NCBI GenBank assembly: GCA_021018995.1
Contig: CM037587.1
Span: forward strand, 69,335,604 to 69,399,603
From: Chloranthus sessilifolius
Lineage: Eukaryota; Streptophyta; Magnoliopsida; Chloranthales; Chloranthaceae
Length of the DNA: 64,000 nucleotides
Direction: 5' to 3'
The translations under genes were made by a program, and so were the position numbers. Positions 45,097 to 57,309 of the stretch are shown here, piece by piece (the stretch's first letter is position 1; every line of letters starts with the position of its first letter). The notes under the pieces were generated by a model, which saw nothing but the letters and a program-made list of their open reading frames with translations, did no database searches and had not been told where the DNA came from.

Positions 45097-45341
45097 ATGG
45101 AGGCTGACGACCCATTTGATTCCCCATTAAATTCTACCCCATTTGGGAGGATCCCCCACCGCCTAAGGAGCCGGACCCATTACAATTTCTCTGGGATGAG
45201 TAAGACAAGATTCAGAGGATCCTCGCCATGGAGGAAAAGAAAAAGCGGAAGAAGGAGAAGCGAGAGAAGAAGAGAAAAATGGATCCACCTGCATCTCCCC
45301 CACCATCTTCCTCACACTCTCCCCCCTCGACCCTCCCTTGA
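45097..45341 (+). pseudogene. Small proline-rich ORF3 of E, frame-shifted
   Basis: Starts MEADDPFDSP. A one-base loss near 45127 then moves the conserved part into another frame: FYPIWEDPPPPKEPDPLQ, FLWDE, a TAA at 45201-45203, then IQRILAMEEKKKRKKEKREK and a proline/serine tail ending at 45341. Compared with 17345-17085, the W-x-D-PPPPKEPDPLQ-x-LWDE block, the lysine cluster and the proline tail are shared, while flanking DNA is more diverged. Confidence 0.55.
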
Positions 45342-47118
45342 TCATTTTCCCCCCAATTTTGTCTTTTCTTTTTCCATCTTTTTGTACTCTTTTCTTTTTA
45401 TTTTAATGAAAGTCTCTTTTAGTTTCATACTGTTCAGTTAGCATTTTCTGTTTCTCAAACTTCTTCTGTGTTTATTTTTATTTCTCTGCCTGGAATCTAC
45501 TACATTTTGTCACCTTTGAACTAGTGAGGACACTGCTCCTCATAGTTTGGGGGTGTGGCAGGATAGGTCTGCCAATAGAATAGTTAATTTTCATGCAGTG
45601 ATGGTAGTATAACTGGGATGAATAGTTAAATTTTTACAAGTTTCTCATTGTATCAAGTTAAATGGGACTTTTCGAAACTGAAAGAGTTAAAAATCTTGAC
45701 ACCACCATGAAGCTAATATTAGAAAAAAATTTCAGTTAGTACTCAGTGAACCTAAGAGGAGCGAAACAGATGAAAATGCACCCCATGGGTTAAATTTGAT
45801 GACCATACCTAGTGAGATTTGGGTCCAGCATTTTCTTTTAAAGTGTGTTTTTGGCATTATTTCTGCTCTAAGGACTGATTGAATCAAGACTTTTTCAGTA
45901 GAAGTTGTGCACCTCCAAATCAAAACTAGTTGACAGCACTGATGATACTAAGGAAATGATCCAAGGCCCTCATTTGGACAGTTTGAGCCTGAAAATATAA
46001 CCTTTTAAAAATCTGTCCTTTTGCATACACTAGTTGAGCCTTAAAATCATAGTTTTCTTTCACAAACTCTAGAACACTTGTACCTTAACCTCATGACTTG
46101 AGCCAACCTTACCCTCACTCTGAGAATTCAGAAGGTAAAGGAGAAGGAGTTGAAGATACTGAGAATGGTCCAACATTCTGTGAAAGGTGAAGAAAAAGCA
46201 ACTTGTGAGCAGCTGTGTATCAATGGCAGTTGTGTGGCAGTTCATCAAAAGAATGAAAAGAGAAAAAGAAAGAGAAGCCTAGAGAACAACATCATCTGAA
46301 AATTTAAAAGAAGAGGAGAAGCTGGCCACTTTGAGTCTGAAACATAAAAAGAAAGATGAAGTTTTTTTGCTGAAATGAAGGTTGTGATGTCATGAATCAC
46401 TCCTTACCTTGCTGATTTCTTAATTTGGATTCCCTTTTTACCCCTTTATTCTTTACATCTCTCAGCCATAAGCCACATTACAACCCATTCAAAAAGACCT
46501 TGTGGATCCAAAGTTAAATGAGCTGTCATGTGGAGATGAGGAGTTGTCCAATCTATGGTAAAAATTCTTAAAGATATCAGAAATTAGAAGCTCTGCCTAT
46601 GCTCATGCTTGCAAACCCATTTGGGGTCTATAACTGCTCTTGAGCTGTTTTGATTGTGAACACCCTAAGGTTGTTAATGTTGAGAGATAGCCCTAATGAG
46701 AATTGGGTCTAAATTTTAACCTCATTAGAGGTTGTATCCAACCTGAATTTTGAATTTAAGGCAAGCTGGGTACTGATTTAAACCCAATGAATTTCTAATG
46801 CTAGGTGAATGGTGGTTATGCAAACTAATGTTAACTTCGAAGTTTTAAATGGCCTGTAACATTGATGTAGTTTCCTCTAAGCGTTAGAGAATAGGTGTGG
46901 AATGAAGCTTTGTACATTTAAATCTGCATTAACTGCACTATACTTAACTGTTCTAATGGTGAAGTTTGTGGGTGTCTTCACTGAACCCTCAGGAGACTTC
47001 ACTCCTCCACTACGGATCACCTAGGGGTTTAAAAGGCTTGGTACATATGCTAAATGTATCTGTGATCCCTATGAAAGTGGCATTTAATTACAGCTTTGCT
47101 AAGGGACTAGCAAAGATT
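45342..47118 (+). other. 3' UTR of E
   Basis: Non-coding. Contains a hairpin plus second polypurine-like tract at 45530-45558 (TGAGGA/TCCTCA, then AGTTTGGGGGTGTGG), repeated TTGAGCC words at 45983, 46034 and 46098, and a final block (46960-47118) matching 15263-15430 in reverse. Confidence 0.6.
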
Positions 47119-47131
47119 AGGTTTGGGGGTG
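47119..47131 (+). other. Polypurine tract of E
   Basis: AGGTTTGGGGGTG directly precedes the LTR start TGTTAAGACC. Confidence 0.8.
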
Positions 47132-50075
47132 TGTTAAGACCTGAAAAGTACCACTTTTCACCCCTTAACTTAATCTTTGTTAGACCCTTAATCATTTAAT
47201 AAATGTGTTTTAAGTCTATTCTGTAGGTAATAAGCCGCAAATGCAAATAAACCCCTAACCATGCCAAGAAGCCTACTACTGACCCAGAAGCCCCTCAGAA
47301 GTCTGAAGGTTAAAACCAGACAGAGAATTGGTTTCAGCAGAGGCACAGCAAAGCAAAAACAAATCAAAGAGAATGCCTCGCACAGATGTCGTAGGGCTCA
47401 ACAAATCAGAAAGAATATATCGCGCAGTTGTCGCGGGCTTCTGAAGGAAGCACAGCAACCGGTCGCACAGTCTTCGCGCTGTTCGCGCGTAGGTGGATGT
47501 CAGCATGGAGTAAAAAGTAGACTCCGCAAGGTTCTCGCAAGGCTCAGTCTTAAGCACTCGCGAACTACTCACACAGTCTCGCGCAGCTCAAGAGATGAGA
47601 CTTCAACCTTCGCGCGATTCACTAAATAGAGAGAGCTCCAGTCATTCCAGCACGTGGTTGTCGCACAGTGGCCGCGGGACACATACTTGTAAGGAACTGC
47701 TCGCACGATTCAGAAGCCTATGTACTTTGTTCTCTTTGCAATAATCGCCACAGGATTTATCAAGGAACGAACTGCGCACGCCATTCTCACGCCATTCAAA
47801 TGCAAAAAGCAACCTCGCGAAGACCAAAGCATTCCCGCGATGATCAAAGTACCAACCCTGTGACTGCAAGAGCTTCAAGGCAAAGCAACCCCGTGATGTC
47901 AATTCTATCACGCGGCAAGATCTGCAAATCTTTTCTACTAAGCGAGGAATGGGTTCTAAACTTCTCTACACTTCTGCAAGGGCAATCGAGGAATTTCTAG
48001 CGATTAGGGCATGCACTCTAATGCTCCAATCTCTGTGCACACACCTCAAGGCATCTAAGGGACAAGAATGGGCTGCAATTGCATTGATGAAATTAGGTTT
48101 TTCCTAACCCTAATTGAGGGAGAACCGACTGTTATATAAGCCTAAGCCCAACTGAGGTTGAAGGGACTTTTTTGGGATCAATTTTTGTCTTGACTTCTGT
48201 CCTTCTTCCTCAATCAACTGTATTATTATAGTAGGCTAAGGTTAGGATTTAGGAGTCTTTCTTTTTCCTTTTTCTTTCTCTCCATAGTCCAGCACTTGCT
48301 GGCTATGCCTTTTTATGATTATTTGGTATAGATTTAATGGAGTTTTGTAATAGAATCTATTGCATGTATGAGATTGATGTGTTGTGAGTTATGTTGTACA
48401 AGGCTGTCACCTTGAGATCCTCCATTGCTAAGTTGTATTGTAAGCAATGGAGGATTGCTTTTTAGGTTTTATTCAGATCCAAGTGACCTGTGTGTCCAGG
48501 TTAGGCACATTGCAAGCCTTCCCCCACCACAGGATCCACTAAATCTGAATTCTCATGGGAGCTCGTGCTGGTAGCCTTGTGAACATGGTGGCGGCAGCAA
48601 TATTCTTGTTCTGTCTTAGACCTCTGTGAAGAGGATAGCCTATATGGATAGTCTGTGACCATTCAAGTGGACAAATTATAGCCCTAGGGTGAGGCCAATT
48701 CACAGAACTAAGACAGATTCTTCTTCTCTGCACTTGTGCTTGTAGCCTTGTGAGAGATTGTGCAAAGACAGACTCCCCTATATTTGTAAAGACCCACCAT
48801 CAGATTATAGATCTAATTTGGCTATAGAGATTGTAGGCTTGTGACTGGATCACTGCTGTCTTTCTAAAGCAGTGAACAGCCAAGCTTGAAAGCTAGCACT
48901 CAAACTCTTATTGGTCCTGTGTTCCCAGGCTCGTGCACTTTGTAGGCCTAGCCCCTCACACAGACCTTTAGAGGTTGAGGTTCCTATGGATTCTTGAGCT
49001 TGTAGCCTGGATGAAATAGTGCCTACAATGATAATTTTGTTCTGACCCATCTCTGGGTTGTGGTTCCCCTATTGGATAGTCTGTGACCATTTAAGTGGAC
49101 AGGTTATAGCCATAAGGGATTGGATCATGGCACAAGGGTGAGTTAGATTCTTTCTCCTCTTTGGTGATAATGTAGCCATTGGAGAGGATTTTTATAGCAG
49201 CAGATCTGAATCTGAGTTATAAGACCCATCAGATCTGTACCTAGTAACATACTTCTCACCCTTTTGTATTTATTTTCTCACACTCCATCCTCTTTCTGAA
49301 CCCTTTCTGTAGTTTAGACATTAAGTTACCTTAGGATTTAGATTATAGTGACCTTAAATCCCCTTCCATTTAGGATTGTCAGATCTGTAATCAGATCTGG
49401 GGAGCCTACTAAAGAAAACTGCCTTGGAGCTTTAGATCAACCTTCCCTGTGGAACAAACTCTTACTTATCAAACCTTGCTACAACAGGCTCTGTATCTTG
49501 CAGGACTGTGCATATTTTAGGCTTGCTGCCTTGAACTCCACCTTTCATTCATTTTGTTTCACCCCATTCTTATCACTGTCTCCAATAAAGTCAGTAGCAA
49601 GCACTTTTAAATATCTCAACAGGACTGCTACAGATCTAGTTCTTGATCTGAGTTCGGTGCTGATTTACACACAGTTGCCTACTTCTCATTATTTTTACTT
49701 TATTTTTCCACTCCATCATCATCCTTCTTCCCCCTTCTTTAACTGTAGTTTATTTCTGTTTGTAGTTTAGTTGTGACACTTAAACACCCTCTCTTTACCT
49801 TGCTTTCTAGTGTAGGTTTAGAGTTGCTAGATCTGTAGCTAGATCTGGAGATTTACTATACAACCCTTGTGGTTTAGATCATCACTCCCTGTGGGACAAA
49901 CTCTTACGTATTAAAACTTGCTACAACAGCCCTGTATCTTGTAGGCTGTGTTTAGATTTTTGTTTTGTGCTATTTCACTCCATTTCACTTCCCTCTTTGA
50001 TTTATTTTTGCCAACATATTTTTACCACATATTTCAAATAATAAAATAAAATAGCACTAGCAATCTAATTCAACA
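47132..50075 (+). repeat. Athila-like LTR of E
   Basis: From TGTTAAGACCTGAAAAG to TTCAACA, 2944 bases. TCGCG/GCGCAG array at 47340-47960, telobox-like pair 48093-48113, TATATAAG at 48133-48140, leader hairpin near 48290. It is about 0.4 kb longer than the other LTRs because of a diverged tandem duplication of about 443 bases in U5 (ends near 49500 and 49945). No full partner LTR is visible. Confidence 0.85.
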
Positions 50076-50081
50076 AGTTTT

Positions 50082-50099
50082 TGGCACCATTGTCGAGGA
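50082..50099 (+). other. Decayed tRNA-Asp primer site of E
   Basis: TGGCACCATTGTCGAGGA differs from the intact site in four positions, all G-to-A or C-to-T. It lies six bases after the LTR end. Confidence 0.75.
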
Positions 50100-50559
50100 G
50101 TTTTGACCTAGGTAGTAAATCTGATTTCTTGCTCAGATATATTTGTTGTAGATGTAGTGTTTGAATAAATTATAGCTGTAGTTTTTATTTCATTTTTACA
50201 TTTTTTCCTTTATTTTCTAGTTAGATTTTTTGTGCCTTTGTTGCGTTTGTAGAAATTACAGCTGTAGTCTTAGGATTTTTACAGTATTTCTTTATTTCCT
50301 ATTTTAAATTTATTGCTTGTTTAGTGCTTGAATAAATTCCTGCTAAAGTTCTTGATTTTTGTAGGCTTGGAGTAGTAGCAAATAGAGGAGTTTAACTGCA
50401 ACTAGAGCATTCCTACATCAGTTTGCATCTCTATCTCCCGTGTTTTTATTTCATTTCTACAGTCCTAAAATTCCAACAGTTGTATTAGCTTGTATTTTTC
50501 TTTATCTATTTGCTGTAAGCTACCCTTGTTTTGTTGTGTGTGTTGTATGCTGGAAAGAA

Positions 50560-52037
50560 GGCCTCTCAATCCTGAGCTAAAACCTTTGAATACTTAGATT
50601 GAGAGAGCCTGAGCCCTAGGCCAGCAACACACACCCATACTGAAAATTTAGTAACAGTTGAGCTGGGTGAGCAACCTAGACCCCTTAGGGAATATAATGC
50701 ACCAGGGGCATACTCATCCCCCTCTTGCATTCAACTCCCTGCTATTGTGGGTAATTATGAAATCAAGGCTCAAACCATCCAAATGTTACCAAGCTTTTAT
50801 GGGTTAAGCAAGGAAGACCCTTACCAACACATAGATTAGTTTCTTGCTTTATGTACTACCTTTAATATTGCTGGTCTGGGAGAGGAAGCCACCAAATTGA
50901 GGCTTATTTCCTTTTTCATTAAAGGATAAGGTCAGAACTTGGCTCACCATGCTCCCAGCCAACAGCATATAGTCTTGGAATGACCTGCAATGCCAATTCT
51001 TGGCTAAAATTTTCCCAATTGGTAAAATTAGCCAGTTGAGGAGCATTATCTCTTTTGCTCAATTCCCAACTGAACAATTTCATGAAGCTTGGGATAGATT
51101 AAAAGAGTTGTTGAGGTAGTGCCCACACCACTAGATCCCCAAATGGCAGCTTATACAAAGCTTCTATTAGGGGATAGATGGTAAAAGCAGATCCATAATT
51201 GATGCATCATGTCGTGGCACATACCTCAACAAAACTGATGTAGAGGCTTGGGTTTTGTTCGATGTGATAAGTGAGAACTCCATGCGGCAGGTGTCTTTGT
51301 CAAGCAATGACATTGAACCAACTGCTAGAGGTTTAAAAGAACCCACTTCTACTGGGAAATTATATGAATTAACTATATATAAAAACCTAGAGAGGAAGGT
51401 GGACAACTTGTCTAAAAAATTTGATAAAGTGTTGAGTGTGTTGCAGCCCCACATGGCTGCACAGGTTGGAGAGGCATGTTTGATATGCCACTCACCCACA
51501 CACTCCCATCTTGATTGTCCATCTGTTGCTCCATTTCCAGAGATAGCAAATGAGCAAGCCAATGTTATCCAATCATTTTGATAGCAGCCTGCTCGGTATA
51601 CTTGGAGGAACCACCCGAATTTGAGGTGGAGAGAAGATAATTTACCTCAAACCTAGCAGTAGCAGGCATTGCCCTACAGTTCCAACCAGCAGTCCCCTCA
51701 TGGTTATGCATCAAGATAGCATTTCCCACATCAGCTAGGTCAATTAGCTTTGCCCCCACCACAACCTAGAGCCCCCTCCTTTGAGGAACAGGTTTTGTCT
51801 TCATTGCAAAACCTTAGCTCCTTATCACAGACTATGGATTCCCACAATCAGAGCATCAAAAAGATAGAGGACCAGCTGGGTCACATCTCATATGCTCATA
51901 CAAGAAGGGATGAGGGTAGGCTCCCAAGCCACACTATGAACAATCCCAAAGGGCATTACATGATTGGTGAAGCTTCTTCAACCAATGAGGATGCTAGGGT
52001 CAATCATGCCCTAAGGACTGGTAAGGTGGAGCACTAA
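50560..52037 (+). pseudogene. gag: Athila-like gag of E, heavily broken
   Basis: Collinear fragments: LNPELKPLNT, NYEIKAQTIQMLPSFYGLSK, QHIDxFLALCTTFNIAGLG, a zinc knuckle with intact ligands (CLICHSPTHSHLDC, in the open piece 51255-51581) and the C-terminal coil plus ARVNHALRTGK (in 51750-52037), corresponding to the VxAITLRSGK signature. Frameshifts and stops separate them. No protease follows. Confidence 0.75.
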
Positions 52038-52417
52038 GAGGTTTTCAATGGAAAAAAGGTATGCAAAAGAGAGAGAGGACTAAGTTCCTATTGTAGTGTA
52101 GCAGGAACTGAATAATGGGCTGCTCTTGAGCCCCATTTAAAAAAAAAATTAATAAATAAAATAAAATAAAATAAAATAAAAATAAATAAATAATTTTAAA
52201 AGAAAAAAAAAAAAATTTACCATGTTGAGCCCCATTTCCTCGTGCTTTTAAGGAGCCTTTTCCTTCTTACCAAGGAGAAGGCTATGATGGAGGAAATGAG
52301 ATTTGTAAACAGTTGCAACTATTGGTGGAGTAGACCTTATCCAAACTGCTAGACTTGGGCTGAGGTATTTGCTGAAGTTTTTGAAGTGTGGACTGAGGAA
52401 GTGTTGGATCTCTCAGG
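52038..52417 (+). repeat. Gag-linker remnant with A/T microsatellite
   Basis: At 52139-52222 a poly-A and (AAATA)n-like tract interrupts the degraded linker after gag. After it (52225-52417) there is no recognisable domain. The inverted LTR F starts at 52418. Confidence 0.5.
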
Positions 52418-54488
52418 TGTTGTCATGTTATTGGTGAGAAAATAGTGGTGAAAAAAAGTAAATCAAGAAGTGAAGAGATGGAAATTTGTTAGAACAAGAA
52501 GTTTGAAATACACAACCTGCAAGATATGGGGCTGTTGTAGCAAGTTTTGAGTAAGAGTTTATCCCACAGAGAAATTGATCTAGAACCCAAAATGGGTTAT
52601 ATTAGTAGGCCTTCAGATCTGGCTACAGATCTGACAATCCTAGAGAAAGGGAGTTGGGTGTCACAACTACACTAAATTATCACTAAAAGAAGAGAGGGGA
52701 GCTTGTTGGTCAAGTAAAATAGAGGGGAGCTTGTTCCCACAACAACCTCTCACAAGGCTACAAGCTCAAGTGCAGAGGAAAAGAATCCCTCTCAGATATG
52801 TGGCTTGGAATCACCTTAGGGCTATAGTCTGTCCACTTGAATGGTCACAGACTATCCACAGAGGTTATCCGCACCACAAAGGGCTGAGATAGAACATAAA
52901 AATTGCTGCTACCACCATGGTCCAAGGGCTACAAGCTCAAGCTTCCATGGGTATTTTAAATCAACCAAAATCTTAAATACATGGCATAGATTAAACAAAA
53001 CTATGGGCAAATAGAAAAATAATAGATTGAATAAATATTAAAATAGACATTAATTGATTAAACCAATACTTACAATGAGATTTCCTCAAGGCAGCAGCCT
53101 AGTGCATAACAGCTCATCAACAACTCCCAATGTTCATAAGACCCATTACAAAAACAGATAAAACTAAGCCTAATTGATTACAGAGAACATAGCCAGCAAG
53201 TGCTGGGCTAAGGAAGAAGAAAAAAAATGGAAGTTGACTGAGGTGATCAAACTCTGACCCTAATCTGCTCGAGCTCACAGCTGACTGAGGTTGAAGGAGA
53301 GATATTTTTCTAAGTTACATTTATAACTTATATACTCAGTCCCTAATGCCTTGGCTAAGAGAAGATTAAACCCTAATTTTCTGGCAGATGTAGCTTGGTT
53401 ACAACGCTTGGATGGATTGGGATGTGTGCCCTGGATTTGAGAAAATCCCCAAAAGGTCCCTGAGTAGAGAGTGAGAAGTGGAGCGCCCGAGCTTTGCGGG
53501 TCTGGCTTTGGCTCATTAATTCATTCATGCAGTTTGTTGAGTGCCTGTGAGGTAGTATTTGGTTTGGAAAGCTCCTTGCTCGCGTAAGTAGACTTTGAAT
53601 TGTCGCGTAGCTGCTTTGCACTGCAATGCTGTCGTGAGGACGAGTTGCACTAAATTGGATTTGCTTGGACAACAAAGCTTCAGGTTCCTCCTATCGCGAG
53701 GGTCTCACAAAGTAGAATTTGAATATCGCTTGGCTTCTTGTGAATTGAATAACATAGCTCTCTAGGTAGAGGGTTAAGCTTTTAAGCGCGTGAGAATTTC
53801 TGGAGCTCTTTCTCCTCTTGAGCTATGCGAGAGCTGTGCGAGCTTTCTTGATTCTTTTGTGCATATTAGTCTCACAAGACTGCTTGTGTGGTTGACATAA
53901 GACTTGATCCCCACGAGAACTTCGCGAGTTGGATTTCTGAAGGTTTAGTGTGCGATTGCTGCGCGAGTTCTTGGAGTGTTGAGAACAAATCAAGTGCGCG
54001 ACTACTCAGCGAAGCATTTCTCTGAGGTTAATCCTTCACTGAGCTGTGTGAGTTCTTCGTGAGTTTACTTGTGCTGCATGTATCAATTGCGTGAGGAAGC
54101 TTTTTTACGGATTTAGGCACACGAGGCAACACTCCTGATTTCATGAAATAACAACTCTGCTCCTCTGTTGTAATGCGTATGCTGCTATTGCAACCTTTCT
54201 CCACTCATATCCATTCTCCTTTCATCTGCTATATTTCTTGGGTCCACCATGACATGCAAAATAGTCATCATGGTGTATACCACCATGGTGTTCCATCAGT
54301 CTTTGGTTCAGCAGTCATCCTTGGCTTGGATTCTCTCTTTTTGGCACCAAAAGAATAGACTTTGTATTAAGCTGTACAAATTATTACTAGCTATAAAATA
54401 AGCTAAACAAAGAGTTATTAGTCAGCTTCAAGGTGTAGTAGAGGCTAGGTTAAGAGGTGAAAAGTGGTACTTTTTAGTGAATAAAACA
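52418..54488 (-). repeat. Athila-like LTR F
   Basis: On plus it begins TGTTGTCATG (LTR 3' end reversed) and ends at the reverse of TGTTTTATTCAC (54488), after which CCCTCAAACC (decayed PPT) follows. TCGCG/GCGCGAG motifs at 53480-54130 on the minus strand; TATATAAG-like near 53325-53335; hairpin near 53200. About 2.07 kb, the shortest and among the most diverged copies here. Confidence 0.75.
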
Positions 54489-55000
54489 CCCTCAAACCAA
54501 ATCTTTGTTAGTCCTCGAGCAAAGCAAAATTTAAGTAACTACTCTAGGAATATAAATATCACTATCATAGGGAGCACAGATGCATTTAGCTTATGCATCA
54601 AGCCTTTTAAACCCCTAGGTGATCCCTAGTGGAGGAGTGAAGTCTCCTGAGGGTTTTCAGTGAAGGTACCCACAAACTTCTCAATGACACATTAACAAAA
54701 GTGCAACATTCATCAAATCAGCTTTCAATAAACAAAGCATCAGACCACCTTTGATTCTTTTCAAAATGTGAGGAATTTAAATAAATTAAATGCACAGACC
54801 ATTTAACAGAAAAAACTCTTACATGTATGCACATCCTTTCTAATTAGCTTACACAAAGAAAAATAGCAAATGAATGTCAGCACTGAGCTCACCATTAATT
54901 CAAAAATTAAGTTTAGGCAATGCCCAAGACATTCAATGTCAGACCCATTGCTTACCAGGGCAGTCTCTCACAAATAACTTTGAGGGTTTTTCATTTTGAC
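54489..55000 (-). other. 3' region of Athila-like element F
   Basis: PPT remnant at 54489-54500, then the conserved 3' block (54595-54680, equal in order to 15350-15430), fading after about 54980. Non-coding. Cut by a repeat tract and the Tekay element. Confidence 0.6.
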
Positions 55001-55002
55001 AT

Positions 55003-55215
55003 TTGCTTGTCACATTCACATACACACTTGTCACATTCATGTAAATGCTTATCACATTCATGCACGCTTGCTTATCACACTTATCACATTTTGCACATTG
55101 CTTATTATATTAGCATGCTTATCACGTTCATACACATTATTTTCATATTCACACACACTTATAATGTTCACACACACACAAATTCTTGTCACACTCACAT
55201 TATCTATACATATCA
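55003..55215. repeat. Degenerate CTTATCACATTCA repeat
   Basis: About a dozen copies of CTTGTCACATTCA / CTTATCACATTCATGCACA with drift, rich in CA. It produces spurious Thr/His-rich open frames on plus. It lies at the border between F and the Tekay element. Confidence 0.65.
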
Positions 55216-55229
55216 TATCAGAAGTCATG

Positions 55230-56392
55230 ATATTGAATTTCCCCTACCACCTATGAGAAATCACGTTAAATCTCTCAAGGCGAAGCTAAAATCCTTATAT
55301 GCGATTCCGAATCATAACCTACATTTCAAGGTATTCAAAGGTCATTAACTAATGCCTAAAAGACCACACACACCAAAGATTCAGAGAGTTCTCGAAGAAA
55401 AATCCACATTTGCCAAACTTGCTTAGTCGTGTTCCAATGTCGCACTCGCTCGAGCAACTACGCTTTCTTTTTTATCTTACTTTCACAGCCTGAGACAATT
55501 GCACACGCTAGTTTCAATGTCGCACGAGTGACTTCATATACTTATTCTCAGTCGCACGAGCGACTACTCAAAATGGATTTCACGCCTAATCTGAAGCTCC
55601 TCTCGCATGAGCAAGTCTAAGTCACGCGAGCGAAGCTCAAAGTCACATGAGCGACTTTCGAGATTTTGGGGTTTCTTCCTAACTTATGACGCTCTTTCCT
55701 TTTCCCTTTTCACCTAACCCTCAGACACATTAATTACAATACATTTAGGGCATTAACTGCCACCATTTATCACTACCTAACTACCATTTTATTCACGCAA
55801 TCCACAAGATTCTTACCTCATTTATTTCGCATGGGTTTGTGGACGAATGAATGCATATTTTGATGCCTCTTCCACACAAATTGGCCGAGCTCGAGGTTCA
55901 CCTTCTCATACCCGTATCGGAACTTACGCATGGTCGATTGCTTTCTAAACATCTCTCACGCTTCTCAGTTCATGACGATCTCCTCATTAATCCGTCACAC
56001 TCTTCACAATTTCAAACACACACTCCGAAAGAATCTCTCTAGGTCACCTCTTAAACCGAATGAAGTTTGATGGGGGATTGATTTGCACTGTCGATCTCTC
56101 ACGATCTCAATCTCAAGAACACATTCTCCACAAACTCTTCCTCTTCCTTCTCTCTTCTCTCTTAGAATTTCAAAGGAAAAAATAACCCAAAGTGGTATAC
56201 TCTTTTCTTATAACTTAGGTGGTTTCCTTGTGAAACATAAACACCACACTTGGGTGTTTCACACATAAATCACTTGCTACCCACTCACACATAACTTGGG
56301 TATTTGACTATTCTCACTCACACTAAGGCCAAATCCCGCACGACACGTACTCCATTGGTCAACACGGTTTCCTAAGTTTTGGGGTTGTTGCA
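55230..56392 (-). repeat. 3' LTR of Tekay H (partial, lower border unsure)
   Basis: Begins TGCAACAACCCC on the minus strand (Tekay LTRs usually start TGTAACACCCC) right after the GAGAGAA purine tract. Contains TATAAG near 56209-56214, and the palindrome array at 55425-55660 followed by GCATATAAGG near 55297-55306. Which TATA is used and where the LTR ends are unclear. Confidence 0.45.
55425..55660. promoter_or_regulatory. TCGCACGAGCGA palindrome array (H LTR)
   Basis: Units GTCGCACTCGCTCGAGC, GTCGCACGAGTGAC, GTCGCACGAGCGAC, CTCGCATGAGC, TCACGCGAGCGAA and TCACATGAGCGAC recur seven or eight times. Each is a short palindrome around NCGAG. A similar set is at 58660-58770. Confidence 0.55.
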
Positions 56393-57309
56393 TTCTCTCC
56401 AATTTATAAAATTTTCATCCTCGAAAATTGACCACATGCACGATTTTACCTGTAACACACACATCTAACTATTCATGCTTGTGCATCGAGTAGTTACCTG
56501 GTCATGCACATGCATACATACATTCTCAAATTTAACACACATACTCATTTAGTCTATCACGCCCACACATAATAATATATATATCTTGCAATCACACATG
56601 ATCACGAATGTGTACTCACATTTGCCTGATTCTCACATATTGACATACATCAATTTCAACTATAGAAGCCATTCATAAACCCTTCAACCACATCCATTTC
56701 ATCCATGGTTTCTGGATTTCACCTGCAAGAAGTTCCAATGACAATTACCTCACTCACTATTTAATCAACATGACAATATTGAGATTGCCCACATTAAAAT
56801 GAGAATATGCTCGCATGAATAGGATAATTAGCTACGTTAGAGGCATCCACACACATAACAATGATAGACACACAATTTAAATCAGAATCATTCCTAACTC
56901 ATGCTATGCAACCGTATTAAACGACAAGTATAAAATTTTAAATCAAAATCATGTCGAGTATCATAACAAAGCAACTAATCCATAGAACCCACGTCATTAT
57001 CTACAACCAAGCAAAGTTTATACATTTCCCCCCAAAAACTTCACACCATTGTCTAAACTTCAAAATGTTTAAAACTTACAATATTCCAATTTTTTAACAG
57101 AACCAAAAATAAATAACCCAGCAACCATAGCCTCTCTGCTAGTCCTCCTCACCACCCAGCTAGTGCTCATCGTCATCAGGATCTGCTCCTAAAGCTCTAG
57201 AACTCGACACATCGGGCATATAAGCTTAGGCAGCAGCCATACGCTGGTGGTAGTCCGAAGGGTAAGCAAATAGCATAAGGTCACCCATCATCCCCTTGTG
57301 ATAATAGAG
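56393..57309 (-). other. Region between extra ORF and Tekay LTR
   Basis: No coding frame. A purine tract GGGGGGAAA followed by TGTATAAAC (57033-57016 on minus) resembles another PPT-LTR border. It may mark a different insertion or an alternative end of the extra-ORF module. Confidence 0.35.

Larger units (their letters stand above)
44746..52417 (+). mobile_element. Athila-like cluster E: 3' region, LTR, gag
   Basis: Plus-strand order: accessory-ORF promoter and ORF (to 45341), 3' UTR, PPT (47119-47131), LTR (47132-50075), decayed PBS, decayed gag (to 52037). As in B/C, one LTR serves two internal regions, here the tail of one and the head of another. Pol is absent from both. Confidence 0.75.

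Noticed and set aside
45097..45441. ORF of 114 codons with hydrophobic end as an envelope protein
   Set aside because: The hydrophobic part exists only in the shifted frame; the conserved frame is proline/lysine-rich and ends at 45341.
55003..55215. Thr/His/Ser-rich open frames (54920-55348, 54996-55256) as genes
   Set aside because: They are translations of a CACATTCA-type repeat with no domain and no codon bias.
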